From: Neisseriales bacterium
GTDB lineage: Bacteria > Pseudomonadota > Gammaproteobacteria > Burkholderiales > UBA11063
Assembly (NCBI GenBank): GCA_003538525.1
Contig: DPRZ01000214.1
Location: 1-19,941, forward strand
Reading direction: 5' to 3'
DNA length: 19,941 nucleotides
The position numbers and the translations under genes were made by a program. Positions 1 to 7,220 of the stretch are shown piece by piece (position 1 is the first letter of the stretch; each line of letters begins with the position of its first letter). The notes under the pieces are model-generated. The model was not told where the DNA came from. It saw only the letters and a program-made list of their open reading frames with translations, and made no database searches.

Positions 1-43
1 GTTTAAGTTAAAATATTAAACTAAGATTTATCAGGAGCTAGAG

Positions 44-191
44 ATGAAAAACGCAACCAATAATTTAATAGCAATCAAGAATGGCAACAAAGTTCTGTAA
101 CTATGACACTGAATTTAAGAATCAAGTCATCGCGGTTTATAAACGCAACATATATGTAAGTGTATCCACTTGTGCAGTTGCCTATGACTTA
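44..191 (+). pseudogene. Decayed IS3-type transposase OrfA N-terminal fragment
   Basis: From the ATG at 81 the plus strand reads MATKFCNYDTEFKNQVIAVY, then about 17 more residues ending STCAVAYDL. This resembles the N-terminal helix-turn-helix start of IS3-family OrfA proteins, which open with Y-x-x-EFK and a conserved AV-x-x-Y/L helix followed by S-V-x-x-x-A. The similarity stops at about 190, next to the stop codon of the convergent small gene, and the frame then runs into unrelated sequence and a stop. A separate ATG at 44 has a good AGGAG site 7 bases upstream but encodes only 18 codons in another frame, so the original start may have been there with a later frameshift. No inverted repeat or OrfB is present. 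The family assignment comes from residue pattern alone. Confidence 0.5.
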
Positions 192-503
192 TTAGTTTTT
201 ACCGTGCAAATCCAGCTGCAATCCAACGGCAATTACTTGCTCTACCCCATAATTAGCTAATAACTTAATGCCAGTTTTTTGTGAACTTGGTGCGCTTAAT
301 TGAACTAAATCTTCAGTACTCAAATTTAAATTCAGCACGCCAGCCTGCAGCAAGCCTGCTTGTTGCTCTGGCGTTAAATTTAAATTAACGCACAACGGTA
401 AATAATCAAATGCTTCGCTAATCTTAGCATATTGCTCTAAATGCACTAATTCAGTTGGACTAATCCGAATCCGAATTTGTTGACTTTCAAATTGAATTTT
501 CAT
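192..503 (-). CDS. Small unassigned protein ending the Moco operon (DUF7009-like)
   Basis: This is a 103-residue soluble protein with no signal peptide, membrane segment or cysteine pair. It opens MKIQFESQQIRIRISPTEL, which resembles as I recall it the MKIRI-x-GN-x-IR-x-RLT start of small uncharacterised proteins grouped as DUF7009. The rest alternates beta-like stretches (VNLNLT, VLNLNLS, VIAVGLQLDL) with polar turns and contains a second ELxxL-type helix. The ATG at 503 lies inside the end of mobA (17-base overlap), so it is translated as the last gene of the molybdenum cofactor operon and probably coupled to mobA. That position suggests a role in cofactor synthesis, handling or sensing, but this is only inferred from context. 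No catalytic motif is visible. Confidence 0.75.
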   Translation of the reverse strand: MKIQFESQQIRIRISPTELVHLEQYAKISEAFDYLPLCVNLNLTPEQQAGLLQAGVLNLNLSTEDLVQLSAPSSQKTGIKLLANYGVEQVIAVGLQLDLHGKN

Positions 504-1086
504 GAATAAATTGCTCCCATTGCCAAAAGTAATTAAGATTGTTTAAATTTTCAGGTGCTGCGCAATTAATCTCTTGCCGCATAGCAAAATGCTGAATAAA
601 TTGATACACCGACATTCCACCTTGTTTTTGAATAACGGGAATTAAATCCTGACAAATTTGGACGGTAGTAGCATTTAATGCTAAATAGAGTGGTAACGGA
701 TGATCAGTAAAATGACTAATTTGATGTGAATTTGTAGCTAATTGCTGTAAGGTTTCAGGATTTAACGCGGCTAAATCAACTGGTACAAAATAGCACGCAG
801 TTAACTGTGGATAATGTTCAGATAACCATAACACACTGCTAATAATTCCACCAACTGGCCCCAGACGCGTATTAAAAATATCTTTAATTGCGAGTAAATC
901 ATTAGCTAACTCAGCTGGACTCACGCCACTACTAAATACAAGCTCAGCCTTTACACCCGCTAAGCGCTGAACTATGTGCTCAAGTAAACTCAGACCATTG
1001 GCTAATTGGAGACTGGCTTTATCTTGCCCCATCCGTGTTGAGGCTCCGCCAATTAAAATCCCTAACCCGATTAATTGTGCTGACAC
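487..1086 (-). CDS. mobA: MobA, molybdenum cofactor guanylyltransferase
   Basis: MobA transfers GMP from GTP to molybdenum cofactor in the cytoplasm, giving the MGD form used by DMSO-reductase-family enzymes such as NarG. The diagnostic glycine-rich nucleotide loop is near the N-terminus (GILIGGASTRMGQDKA, family pattern LAGG-x-S-x-RMG-x-DK). A later FVPVDLAALN segment matches the metal-binding Asp strand of the family (usually PCDTP). The frame can open at a GTG at 1107, but a second GTG at 1086 has AAGGG 8 bases upstream and gives a start MSAQLIGLGIL, typical of MobA; I use that start (199 residues). It overlaps the moaE end by 16 bases. No MobB is present here. At about 200 residues it is normal size. 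Confidence 0.9.
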   Translation of the reverse strand: MSAQLIGLGILIGGASTRMGQDKASLQLANGLSLLEHIVQRLAGVKAELVFSSGVSPAELANDLLAIKDIFNTRLGPVGGIISSVLWLSEHYPQLTACYFVPVDLAALNPETLQQLATNSHQISHFTDHPLPLYLALNATTVQICQDLIPVIQKQGGMSVYQFIQHFAMRQEINCAAPENLNNLNYFWQWEQFIHENSI

Positions 1087-1511
1087 AACGCATGCCCTTG
1101 CACCCACTCGCTTTTACCATCGGTATAGTGCTCTTGCTTCCAAATTGGCACTCGATGTTTAATTTCCTCAATTATAAAGCGACAGGCGCGAAAGGCTTCA
1201 TCACGATGTTTGGAACTCGCAATAATCAAAACACTCGTTTCACCCACGCTTAAATATCCGCTCCGATGAACTATACTAAAATCTAAATTCGGATCAATTG
1301 TATTGCGCGCTTCATTACATAATTCACTTAAAACTTTATGCGCTAAATCGGTAAAAATTTCATATTCAATTCCAACTACATCACGATTTTGATTATGCTG
1401 GCGAACTTTACCAATAAAAATATCCTGCGCACCATGCTCCAAATTCACCATCTCCGTAATAAAACGGCTGCTCTCAATCACACCTTCACAAAACTCAATT
1501 TGAGTAACCAT
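1071..1511 (-). CDS. moaE: MoaE, large subunit of molybdopterin synthase
   Basis: MoaE binds cPMP and, with thiocarboxylated MoaD, inserts the two sulfurs that make molybdopterin. The 146 residues match the family throughout. GAQDIFIGKVRQHNQ is the usual GA-x-x-x-F-x-G-x-VR-x-x-N block, and SIVHRSGYLSVGETSVLI is the HR-x-G-x-L-x-x-GE-x-x-V block. HRDEAFRACRFIIEEIKHR is followed by VPIWKQEHYTDG, which carries the conserved substrate-binding lysine. An ATG at 1529 is in frame, but the ATG at 1511 (MVTQIEFCEG) has GAGAG a few bases upstream and fits the usual MoaE length. It sits 78 bases after moeB, with a hairpin in the gap, and overlaps mobA. Confidence 0.95.
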   Translation of the reverse strand: MVTQIEFCEGVIESSRFITEMVNLEHGAQDIFIGKVRQHNQNRDVVGIEYEIFTDLAHKVLSELCNEARNTIDPNLDFSIVHRSGYLSVGETSVLIIASSKHRDEAFRACRFIIEEIKHRVPIWKQEHYTDGKSEWVQGHALCQHN

Positions 1512-1538
1512 GTTTCTCTCTTTTTCCATTCTAAATTA

Positions 1539-1565
1539 CTCACCTAAACTAATGGTCTAAGTAAG
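1539..1565 (-). other. 11-bp RNA hairpin in the moeB-moaE gap
   Basis: In the minus-strand transcript, CTTACTTAGAC and GTTTAGGTGAG pair over all 11 positions, including three G-U wobbles, around a 5-base loop. On the plus strand the wobbles become A-C mismatches, so the structure belongs to the operon mRNA. It lies between the moeB stop and the moaE ribosome-binding site and has no U-run after it, so it is not a classical terminator. An RNA-processing or translation-control element is more likely. Function is inferred. Confidence 0.45.
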
Positions 1566-1589
1566 CTTAAATTATCTGCCAAATTAATT

Positions 1590-2657
1590 TTATTGTTGTT
1601 GCTGAATTTGTTGAATGGCAGCCTGATAACCACCATTCAAAACAAAAGCTTGCAAACCTAAATGCCGCAAATTTTCTACGGCTAACAGGCTTAAACTTTG
1701 TTGATTACAATAAATAACCAGCGTTTGTTCTAACGTAAATAGCTGTGGTGCTTGGGCAATTAAGCGACCAATGGTAATGTGTTCGGCAGCTGGTAGGTGT
1801 CCACGCTCCCATTCCGCGAGTGTCCTAATATCGATCAAACGTATATTGGCTAAATTTGCCAGCTGCGCCCAATTTAACAGCGGCTGTGTCCACTCATGAA
1901 TTAAATTATCACCATGAAAAACACAATCTTGACGTTTAGCCAACTCAAACTGCTGTTGTTCTAAGGTCCATAAATCAAAAATAAATAAGCGATTAGCTTG
2001 CGCAAAATTACCTAACAACGCTTGAAGTGCGAGACTGGCTTGATAACTACCCACAATGTTTACAGCTGCCCCCAAAACACCGCTCACACTACAACTTGCC
2101 GTAGCTTGTGGCGCTTTAATTTGCCAGCATTTATAACAAGGTTGCTCTCTATTTTGCAAACTAAATAAGGCAACTTGTCCATCCCAGCCCAATACCGATG
2201 CATAAACCCAGGGTTTAGCCAGCCGCGCACAACAAAAGTTAATCGCTAATTTAGTAGCATAATCATCACTACAATCGAGCACTAAATCATAACCTGCAAC
2301 GATTGGTAAACCAGTTTCTAAATTAAAGCGGCTTAAATCCCAATTAATCTGCACGGTTGGGTTTTGTTGCGTTAAGCGCGCGGCTAAAACTTTAGCTTTA
2401 TACTCACCAAGCTGCTGTTCGGTAAATAAAATTTGGCGATTTAAATTACTTAGGCTGATTATGTCATCATCAAGTAGCATAATTTCACCAACTCCAGCTG
2501 CTACCAAATAAGGCAACACACTCGCCGCTAGACCACCACAACCAACACATAAGACTTTGGCGGCAGCTAATTTGGCTTGACCATCTATGCCAATCTCGGG
2601 CAAAACTAGCTGGGCTTGATAACGTTGATTAGCCACCACACACCGGTGGTAAAACAT
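1590..2657 (-). CDS. moeB: MoeB-type MoaD adenylyltransferase with C-terminal rhodanese domain
   Basis: This protein activates the MoaD C-terminal glycine with ATP; the rhodanese domain can then supply persulfide sulfur for thiocarboxylation. Residues about 10-250 form the ThiF/E1-like domain: nucleotide loop VGCGGLAAS (38-46), acidic strand LLDDD, the R-Q-I-L and K segments, DCSDDYATK (128-136), and catalytic-type Cys189 in TASCSVSGVLGA. Residues about 265-355 are rhodanese-like, with the RLIDIR...EWERGHLPAA signature and active-loop Cys317 in YCNQQSLS. Of the two zinc CxxC pairs, the first is intact (Cys174, Cys177). The second reads CVFH (Cys245, His248). The ATG at 2657 overlaps moaD by 29 bases with AAGGA upstream at rather long spacing; GTG codons at 2639 and 2636 are alternatives closer to family starts. 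The family also includes MoeZ-like sulfur-transfer enzymes. Confidence 0.9.
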   Translation of the reverse strand: MFYHRCVVANQRYQAQLVLPEIGIDGQAKLAAAKVLCVGCGGLAASVLPYLVAAGVGEIMLLDDDIISLSNLNRQILFTEQQLGEYKAKVLAARLTQQNPTVQINWDLSRFNLETGLPIVAGYDLVLDCSDDYATKLAINFCCARLAKPWVYASVLGWDGQVALFSLQNREQPCYKCWQIKAPQATASCSVSGVLGAAVNIVGSYQASLALQALLGNFAQANRLFIFDLWTLEQQQFELAKRQDCVFHGDNLIHEWTQPLLNWAQLANLANIRLIDIRTLAEWERGHLPAAEHITIGRLIAQAPQLFTLEQTLVIYCNQQSLSLLAVENLRHLGLQAFVLNGGYQAAIQQIQQQQ

Positions 2658-2883
2658 TCAGTAACTGATCCTTATTTAATAACGTATCTTCAGTTAAAAC
2701 TTGTTCATTATTGGCAAAGGCACAACTACTTAGCAGTATCACCAATTCGGAAAATCCTGGCTTAATACTCAATTGAGTTTGCAAATAGGCTCTAAATTCA
2801 CGCACAGTTAGTGGCGCGACAAATTCAAAACCAATTCCACGAAGTGCACGCATTGAACCAAAACCATGTAAGCTAATTTTCAT
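2629..2883 (-). CDS. moaD: MoaD, molybdopterin synthase sulfur-carrier subunit
   Basis: This is an 84-residue ubiquitin-fold protein whose last residues are LPPVCGG. The terminal Gly-Gly is what MoeB adenylates and what becomes the thiocarboxylate that donates sulfur to cPMP in the MoaE active site. The body matches the family: an N-terminal strand MKISLHGFGSMRALRG, a central helix (VREFRAYLQTQL), and a late strand-turn with D-x-L-L-x-x-D-x-L. The ATG at 2883 has GGAA a few bases upstream in the 14-base gap after moeA. Its 3' end lies within the moeB reading frame, so the carrier and its activating enzyme are probably translationally coupled. Confidence 0.93.
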   Translation of the reverse strand: MKISLHGFGSMRALRGIGFEFVAPLTVREFRAYLQTQLSIKPGFSELVILLSSCAFANNEQVLTEDTLLNKDQLLNVLPPVCGG

Positions 2884-2897
2884 CTAAATTCCATTTC

Positions 2898-4130
2898 CTA
2901 TTTAAAACTCGCATACATTGGCACAGCATTAATCAAATCCCCCGCAATCAATACACAATCATCTTCAGACACAATAGCCCAAAGATCATTGGTCGTAAGC
3001 GAATGAATTTTAAACGACTCTTGCGCATGACTAATTTGTGCTGTAGCTAAACCATCTTGAATACTCAAGCGGGCTTTTAAAAACTGGCGTAAGGAATGTT
3101 TTTTCTTAAAGGTCTGCTCTAGCCGTAATTTAAAACTAGTTTCCCGCTCTTTAGCCAACATTTTACGCAATAATGGGATCACAAAAAAACGCCAGCCGAC
3201 CATGCTTGATACTGGATTACCCGGTAAACCAAAAAAGAAACGGCCATCCTTAAGTCGTGCAAATAACACTGGTTTACCTGGGCGAATTGCCACCGCATGA
3301 AAGATAATTTCCGCCCCTAGTTCGCGTAAAGTATCGGGAATAAAGTCCCATTTGCCTTTAGAGACTGCACCCGTGGTGATTAAAATTTGTTCGCTGCTGG
3401 TTTGGATAAATTCTTGCAAGGTAGTTTTATGATCACGCAAAATCCCTGCATAACGTGGCGCAAAACAGCGCGCTGCCGCTAAATTCATCAATAATGGAGC
3501 ATTGGAATTATAAATTTCACCATGTTGTAATTCCTGAGCATAGTTATCACTAATTTCTTCACCCGTGGTTGCAATTGCCAAGCTCAGCGCTTTAAACACC
3601 GTCAGCTGAACAATTCCAACCGATGCCAACAGCATCACATCATTAGCTTGAATTTGTTGACCACGTTTGAATAATAATGCGCCTAAACCAACATCTTCAC
3701 CACTAAAGCGCACGTTATCATGCATTTTTACGGCGTGCTTAATTTGAATATAATTTTGACCATCACGTTCAATTAATTGAACTAACTCAATTGGAATTAC
3801 CGCATCATAACCAGCAGGAATTGGCGCTCCAGTCATAATTTCGCAACAACAGCCTGCTTCAGCCACGGCAAATTTAAACGCACTAGCTTTAGCTTGAATA
3901 ATTTCCGTAATCCGCAATTCTAACAGGCTTTCCTGACTTGCACTTAAGGTATCGTTATAACGCACGGCAAAGCCATCCATCGCCGAATTATCAAAGCTCG
4001 GTAATGCAATTGGACTAAATATATCCTGCGCACAAATCCGCTCCAAGGCATTTAAGCTTGAAATTGACTCAACACCTAATTCGGTTGCCGCAGACTCTAA
4101 TAAATCCAGTGCCTTTGCATAACTAATCAT
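2898..4130 (-). CDS. moeA: MoeA, molybdopterin molybdenumtransferase
   Basis: MoeA takes MPT-AMP made by the MogA domain and inserts molybdate to give Moco. The 410-residue protein carries the full set of family blocks: LPSFDNSAMDGFAV (43-56), EIMTGAPIPAGYDAVIPIE (97-115), the RFSGEDV turn (141-147) and ATTGEEI (187-193). It also has ITTGAVSKGKWDFIPD (251-266), equivalent to the TTGGVS-x-G-x-x-D motif, and RPGKPVLFA...GLPGNPVSSM (283-310). The C-terminal beta domain (about 335-410) is shorter on recognisable motifs. The ATG at 4130 overlaps the 3' end of the moaC-moaB fusion by 8 bases, so the MPT-adenylylating and metal-inserting activities are translated back to back. Confidence 0.95.
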   Translation of the reverse strand: MISYAKALDLLESAATELGVESISSLNALERICAQDIFSPIALPSFDNSAMDGFAVRYNDTLSASQESLLELRITEIIQAKASAFKFAVAEAGCCCEIMTGAPIPAGYDAVIPIELVQLIERDGQNYIQIKHAVKMHDNVRFSGEDVGLGALLFKRGQQIQANDVMLLASVGIVQLTVFKALSLAIATTGEEISDNYAQELQHGEIYNSNAPLLMNLAAARCFAPRYAGILRDHKTTLQEFIQTSSEQILITTGAVSKGKWDFIPDTLRELGAEIIFHAVAIRPGKPVLFARLKDGRFFFGLPGNPVSSMVGWRFFVIPLLRKMLAKERETSFKLRLEQTFKKKHSLRQFLKARLSIQDGLATAQISHAQESFKIHSLTTNDLWAIVSEDDCVLIAGDLINAVPMYASFK

Positions 4131-5121
4131 GATTCGCTCCCTCTGCCATTTTCACCAAATGCGACAAAAGCGGCAATAAACATTCCACACCTTCACGCAC
4201 CGCATTACTACTACCAGGTAACGCAATTACCAAACAGCGCTCAACCACGACCGCCAAGGAACGACTTCCCCAGCTAAATTGCGTAAATTTGCTACCATAC
4301 AGCCGCAATAACTCACCTATCCCTGGAATTTCACGCCCACCTAAGCTTAAAATAGTTTCAGGTGCTATATCACGACTGGCAATGCCCGTACCACCGCTAG
4401 TTATAATTAGTTGTGGACGTTTGTCACCCTTCAACCCTAAAAGCTCACTTAACTTAGCTTTCAATAGCGTTGCTTCATCGGCAACTAATTCATAGGCTAG
4501 ATTGCTTGCACCTGCAGTCAGTAATAATTCCTGTAATAAAGACCCTGATTTGTCAGGATAAACGCCTTGGCTCGCCCGATCACTCAGCGTAATCGTTGCA
4601 AATTTAAGCCCTGTTAATTGTGGCGCTTGCGGTAAATATTCCGCGATCCAATCTGGGTAGTTACTCACTTGTGGATTAAACCAGACACCGCTTTTACCAC
4701 CAATTTTAACTAATAACTGAATATCGCTAATGGTTAAACTTGGTTCGGAAATTTTGCTTAAATCATAAATCGTTAACAACCCAGCGCTCACGCCACTTAA
4801 AGCTTCCATTTCCACTCCAGTTTTGGCACTGGTAATGGCAATACAATAGACTTGCACCGCAAATTCGGCAGGCACTAATTCGCTAATAAACTCAACTTTA
4901 TCTAGGCCTAATGGATGACAAAGCGGAATCAAATTACTGGTATTTTTAGCGCCCATAATTGCCGCAACCTCAGCCAAGCGTAATGGATCGCCTTTTAACA
5001 TTTGTTGATTGCGAATTAAATTAAACACCATTTCACCAACGTAAATTTTGCCGCGCGCAATCGCAATTCGCTTAGTTGCCAATTTATCACTCACATCAAT
5101 CATATGATAATAACTTTTCAT
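4123..5121 (-). CDS. MoaC-MoaB/MogA fusion protein
   Basis: Two cofactor enzymes are joined in 332 residues. Residues 1-150 are MoaC, cyclic pyranopterin monophosphate synthase: MIDVSDKLATKRIA, NLIPLCHPLGLDKVE (62-76), TGVEMEALSGVSAG, YDLSK with the conserved Asp120 and Lys123, and GGKSG (141-145). After a short linker (about 150-170), residues 172-332 are a MogA/MoaB domain: ATITLSDRASQGVYPDKSG, TSGGTGIASRDIAPE (241-255) and the LPGSSNAVREG turn (301-311). This domain should adenylylate molybdopterin before MoeA acts. The two steps are not consecutive, so the fusion is probably about co-expression rather than channelling. The ATG at 5121 directly abuts the moaA stop (TAA-ATG), with GGTGG upstream. 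Such fusions are known in some bacteria. Confidence 0.93.
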   Translation of the reverse strand: MKSYYHMIDVSDKLATKRIAIARGKIYVGEMVFNLIRNQQMLKGDPLRLAEVAAIMGAKNTSNLIPLCHPLGLDKVEFISELVPAEFAVQVYCIAITSAKTGVEMEALSGVSAGLLTIYDLSKISEPSLTISDIQLLVKIGGKSGVWFNPQVSNYPDWIAEYLPQAPQLTGLKFATITLSDRASQGVYPDKSGSLLQELLLTAGASNLAYELVADEATLLKAKLSELLGLKGDKRPQLIITSGGTGIASRDIAPETILSLGGREIPGIGELLRLYGSKFTQFSWGSRSLAVVVERCLVIALPGSSNAVREGVECLLPLLSHLVKMAEGANHD

Positions 5122-6093
5122 TTATCCACCCACATTCGAAAGATTCATAATATTCCCTGTTTTCGCCTGAGCCAATTGATGACCTATGCTCTTATTACCC
5201 ATGCATTTAATGATGCTGGCTTTAAGTTCTTCGCGTTGATTTGGATTTTGCAATAAATGGCGTAAAGAATAATTTTCATCGCCAAATAGACACAAGCGTA
5301 ACGCCCCATCTTGCGTAAAGCGCAGCCGATTACAACTGCTGCAAAAATTTTTGCTATATGGCGCAATAATTCCCACGCTTCCAATTGAGTTAGGCTGACG
5401 AAATTCAATCGCAGGACCAGCACCATATTGACGCGGTTGTTCAATCCAGCCCAGCGCTTGGAGTTTGGCGCGTAGCACTTCAGCCGAAACATAATTTTCT
5501 TGAAAATAAGCTTGATTATCACTGGTTTGCATTAATTCAATAAAGCGCAGACTTAAGGCTTTATCTTGAATATACGTCAGAAAATCCGCCAATTCATCAA
5601 GACTATGTTTAATTAACACTGCATTGATTTTGACTTGCTGTAAATTACTAGCTAGAGCTTGCTGGATGGTTTGTTGAATGGCATCTAATTTATCCACCTG
5701 GGTAATTTGATAAAAACGTTCACGGTTTAAGCTATCCATGCTGATATTCAGGTTAGTTAACCCTGCTGCAATATACTCATCCAAATGCGCACCTAATTTA
5801 TAGGCGTTAGTGGTAATTGCCAAAGTTTTGATTTGTGGAAAACTCCGAATTAGCTGTATAATTTCCAGTAAATCACGGCGTAAGGTTGGTTCACCACCAG
5901 TTAGACGAATTTTCCAAATTCCTAATTCAACTAACCCGGCCACCAAATTACTAATTTCTTGCAAATTAAGCGCAGGTTCTGGACTACACGCCTGATAACC
6001 ATTCGGCAAGCAATATTGACACTTGAAATTACAGCGTTCGGTCAAGGATAAGCGCACATAACTAAACTGGCGCGCAAAATTATCTTGTAACAA
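5122..6093 (-). CDS. moaA: MoaA, radical-SAM GTP 3',8-cyclase
   Basis: MoaA catalyses the first Moco step, turning GTP into 3',8-cyclo-7,8-dihydro-GTP. The radical-SAM cluster motif CNFKCQYC is near the N-terminus (Cys21, 25, 28 in the numbering used here), followed by RLTGGEPTLRRDL and ISMDSLNRERF. The C-terminal cluster is FCSSCNRLRFTQDGALRLC (Cys251, 254, 268). The protein ends in Gly-Gly, a conserved and functionally needed tail. No ATG start exists. A TTG at 6114 opens the longest frame, but a TTG at 6093 has GGA 8 bases upstream and gives MLQDNFARQFSYVRLS, which lines up with typical MoaA starts, so I prefer it (323 residues). It is the first gene of the Moco operon. Confidence 0.95.
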   Translation of the reverse strand: MLQDNFARQFSYVRLSLTERCNFKCQYCLPNGYQACSPEPALNLQEISNLVAGLVELGIWKIRLTGGEPTLRRDLLEIIQLIRSFPQIKTLAITTNAYKLGAHLDEYIAAGLTNLNISMDSLNRERFYQITQVDKLDAIQQTIQQALASNLQQVKINAVLIKHSLDELADFLTYIQDKALSLRFIELMQTSDNQAYFQENYVSAEVLRAKLQALGWIEQPRQYGAGPAIEFRQPNSIGSVGIIAPYSKNFCSSCNRLRFTQDGALRLCLFGDENYSLRHLLQNPNQREELKASIIKCMGNKSIGHQLAQAKTGNIMNLSNVGG

Positions 6094-6114
6094 AATATAT
6101 CCAATCTTATGCAA

Positions 6115-6524
6115 ATGAACTAACCAAGCAAATTTTATTCAAAAAGGCACTCTCTTCACCTGCCGTAAAATAACTTTAATCCAGTCATGAAAATACAACT
6201 ATATCATTCAGATTTACATGTACCTTCAATACCTTATTTATAAGTTATGATAAAATTAATTTTCACAATTCAATATTTTACACCAATTAAGCAATCAACA
6301 TTAAAAGCTCAACTAATTTTAACTTAGCCTCAATAAATTGCAGACACAATTTTTAAGTTTAATCCGCAAAATAACTCACTTAACATTACTCAAGTAAGAT
6401 TGCCTTCAGCACTTTGAGCAGCCAAACCACCGTAGTACGTTATCGCATACGCTGGTTTTAATTAAATTTTATGAACTCAATATCTTTGGCTTCTAAACTG
6501 GCTAAATTCTACTTTCTAAATTGA
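6115..6524. other. 410-bp AT-rich region between narI and moaA
   Basis: No convincing gene lies here. On the minus strand it is the narI 3' flank and moaA leader. It contains the hairpin at 6424-6458. A possible -35/-10 pair (TTGAAG, 18 bases, GATATA) lies at roughly 6200-6230. A weak GGCA/TGCC hairpin followed by five Ts sits at about 6143-6166, just before moaA. I do not see a recognisable Moco riboswitch or a good FNR palindrome. The promoter assignment is weak. Confidence 0.4.
6424..6458 (-). other. Strong imperfect hairpin in the moaA leader / narI trailer
   Basis: AAACCA (6424-6429) pairs with TGGTTT (6453-6458), CGTA (6431-6434) with TACG (6448-6451), and TACG (6436-6439) with CGCA (6444-6447), closing a 4-base loop. 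There is one C-C mismatch and a single-base bulge. In minus-strand RNA the one imperfect inner pair becomes a G-U wobble, so the fold is better on the transcribed strand. No U-run follows on the minus strand; a T-rich stretch follows only in the plus direction. It could stabilise the nar mRNA 3' end or act in the moaA leader. Confidence 0.5.
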
Positions 6525-7196
6525 TCATTTGCGAACGATTTGATAACCTGTACGAGTAATATATTTCAACGGTACGCTAACTATATGAACTAAGCGAGTA
6601 AATGGAAATAAAACAAATAACGTCATTCCCCATAAGACATGGATTTTAAAAATTAAACTAACGTGATTTAGATAAAGATACGCGTCGCTATCTAAAATTG
6701 CCAAATGTTGCACCCAATTTGCTAATGCTTCCATTTCAACTCCGTCAAGATGCTGAGCTGAGGTATGAATTGTTGCTATTCCCAAGGTTAATTGTACGTA
6801 AACCGCTAGTAAAATAACAATATCAGAAACTCGGCTAGTTGCACGTACACGAGAATTGAATAAGCGTCTCAAGACTAAAATAGTCATTCCAATGAAACAT
6901 ATTACACCAAGAGTACCACCAACTATCATAGCCATTATTTGTTTATGCTCTGGTGAAATTATTGATTTATATACCGCTTCAGGCGTAAGCAAACCAACGA
7001 AATGAGCGGAAAGTATAAGTATAACACTCCAATGAAATAGATTATTACCGACGACAAACCATCGATCGCTTAGAATTTGACTAGAGCGAGCATTCCAAGA
7101 ATATTGATCGCGATCATAACGAATCCAGGTTGCCACAATAAATACCGTTAAGGCTATATAAGGATAGAGTTGAAATAAAAAGAAATTCAAATACAT
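6525..7196 (-). CDS. narI: NarI, cytochrome b subunit of nitrate reductase
   Basis: NarI anchors the nitrate reductase in the inner membrane. It oxidises quinol on the periplasmic side and passes electrons through two b hemes to NarH. The 223 residues form about five membrane helices. The heme-ligand histidines are all in place: His55 and His65 in FHWSVILILSAHFVG, His186 in FKIHVLWGMTLF, and His204 in RLVHIVSVP, matching His56, 66, 187 and 205 of E. coli NarI. The ATG at 7196 has GAGG 8 bases upstream and follows narJ by 24 bases. It is the last gene of narGHJI; no clear intrinsic terminator follows within 60 bases. Confidence 0.95.
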   Translation of the reverse strand: MYLNFFLFQLYPYIALTVFIVATWIRYDRDQYSWNARSSQILSDRWFVVGNNLFHWSVILILSAHFVGLLTPEAVYKSIISPEHKQIMAMIVGGTLGVICFIGMTILVLRRLFNSRVRATSRVSDIVILLAVYVQLTLGIATIHTSAQHLDGVEMEALANWVQHLAILDSDAYLYLNHVSLIFKIHVLWGMTLFVLFPFTRLVHIVSVPLKYITRTGYQIVRK

Positions 7197-7220
7197 TTTG
7201 TTTACCTCTTAATGTATAGG

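Noticed and set aside
974..1253. Two plus-strand frames across the mobA/moaE junction
   Set aside because: They are antisense to two well-supported overlapping genes and look like nothing known.
5184..5522. 112-codon minus-strand frame inside moaA
   Set aside because: It overlaps the conserved C-terminal cluster region of MoaA in another frame and shows no recognisable motif.
6115..6524. Known Moco riboswitch or a tRNA in the moaA leader
   Set aside because: The AT-rich sequence lacks a core I can recognise for the Moco motif, and there is no T-loop or acceptor stem pattern of a tRNA. A covariance search would decide.
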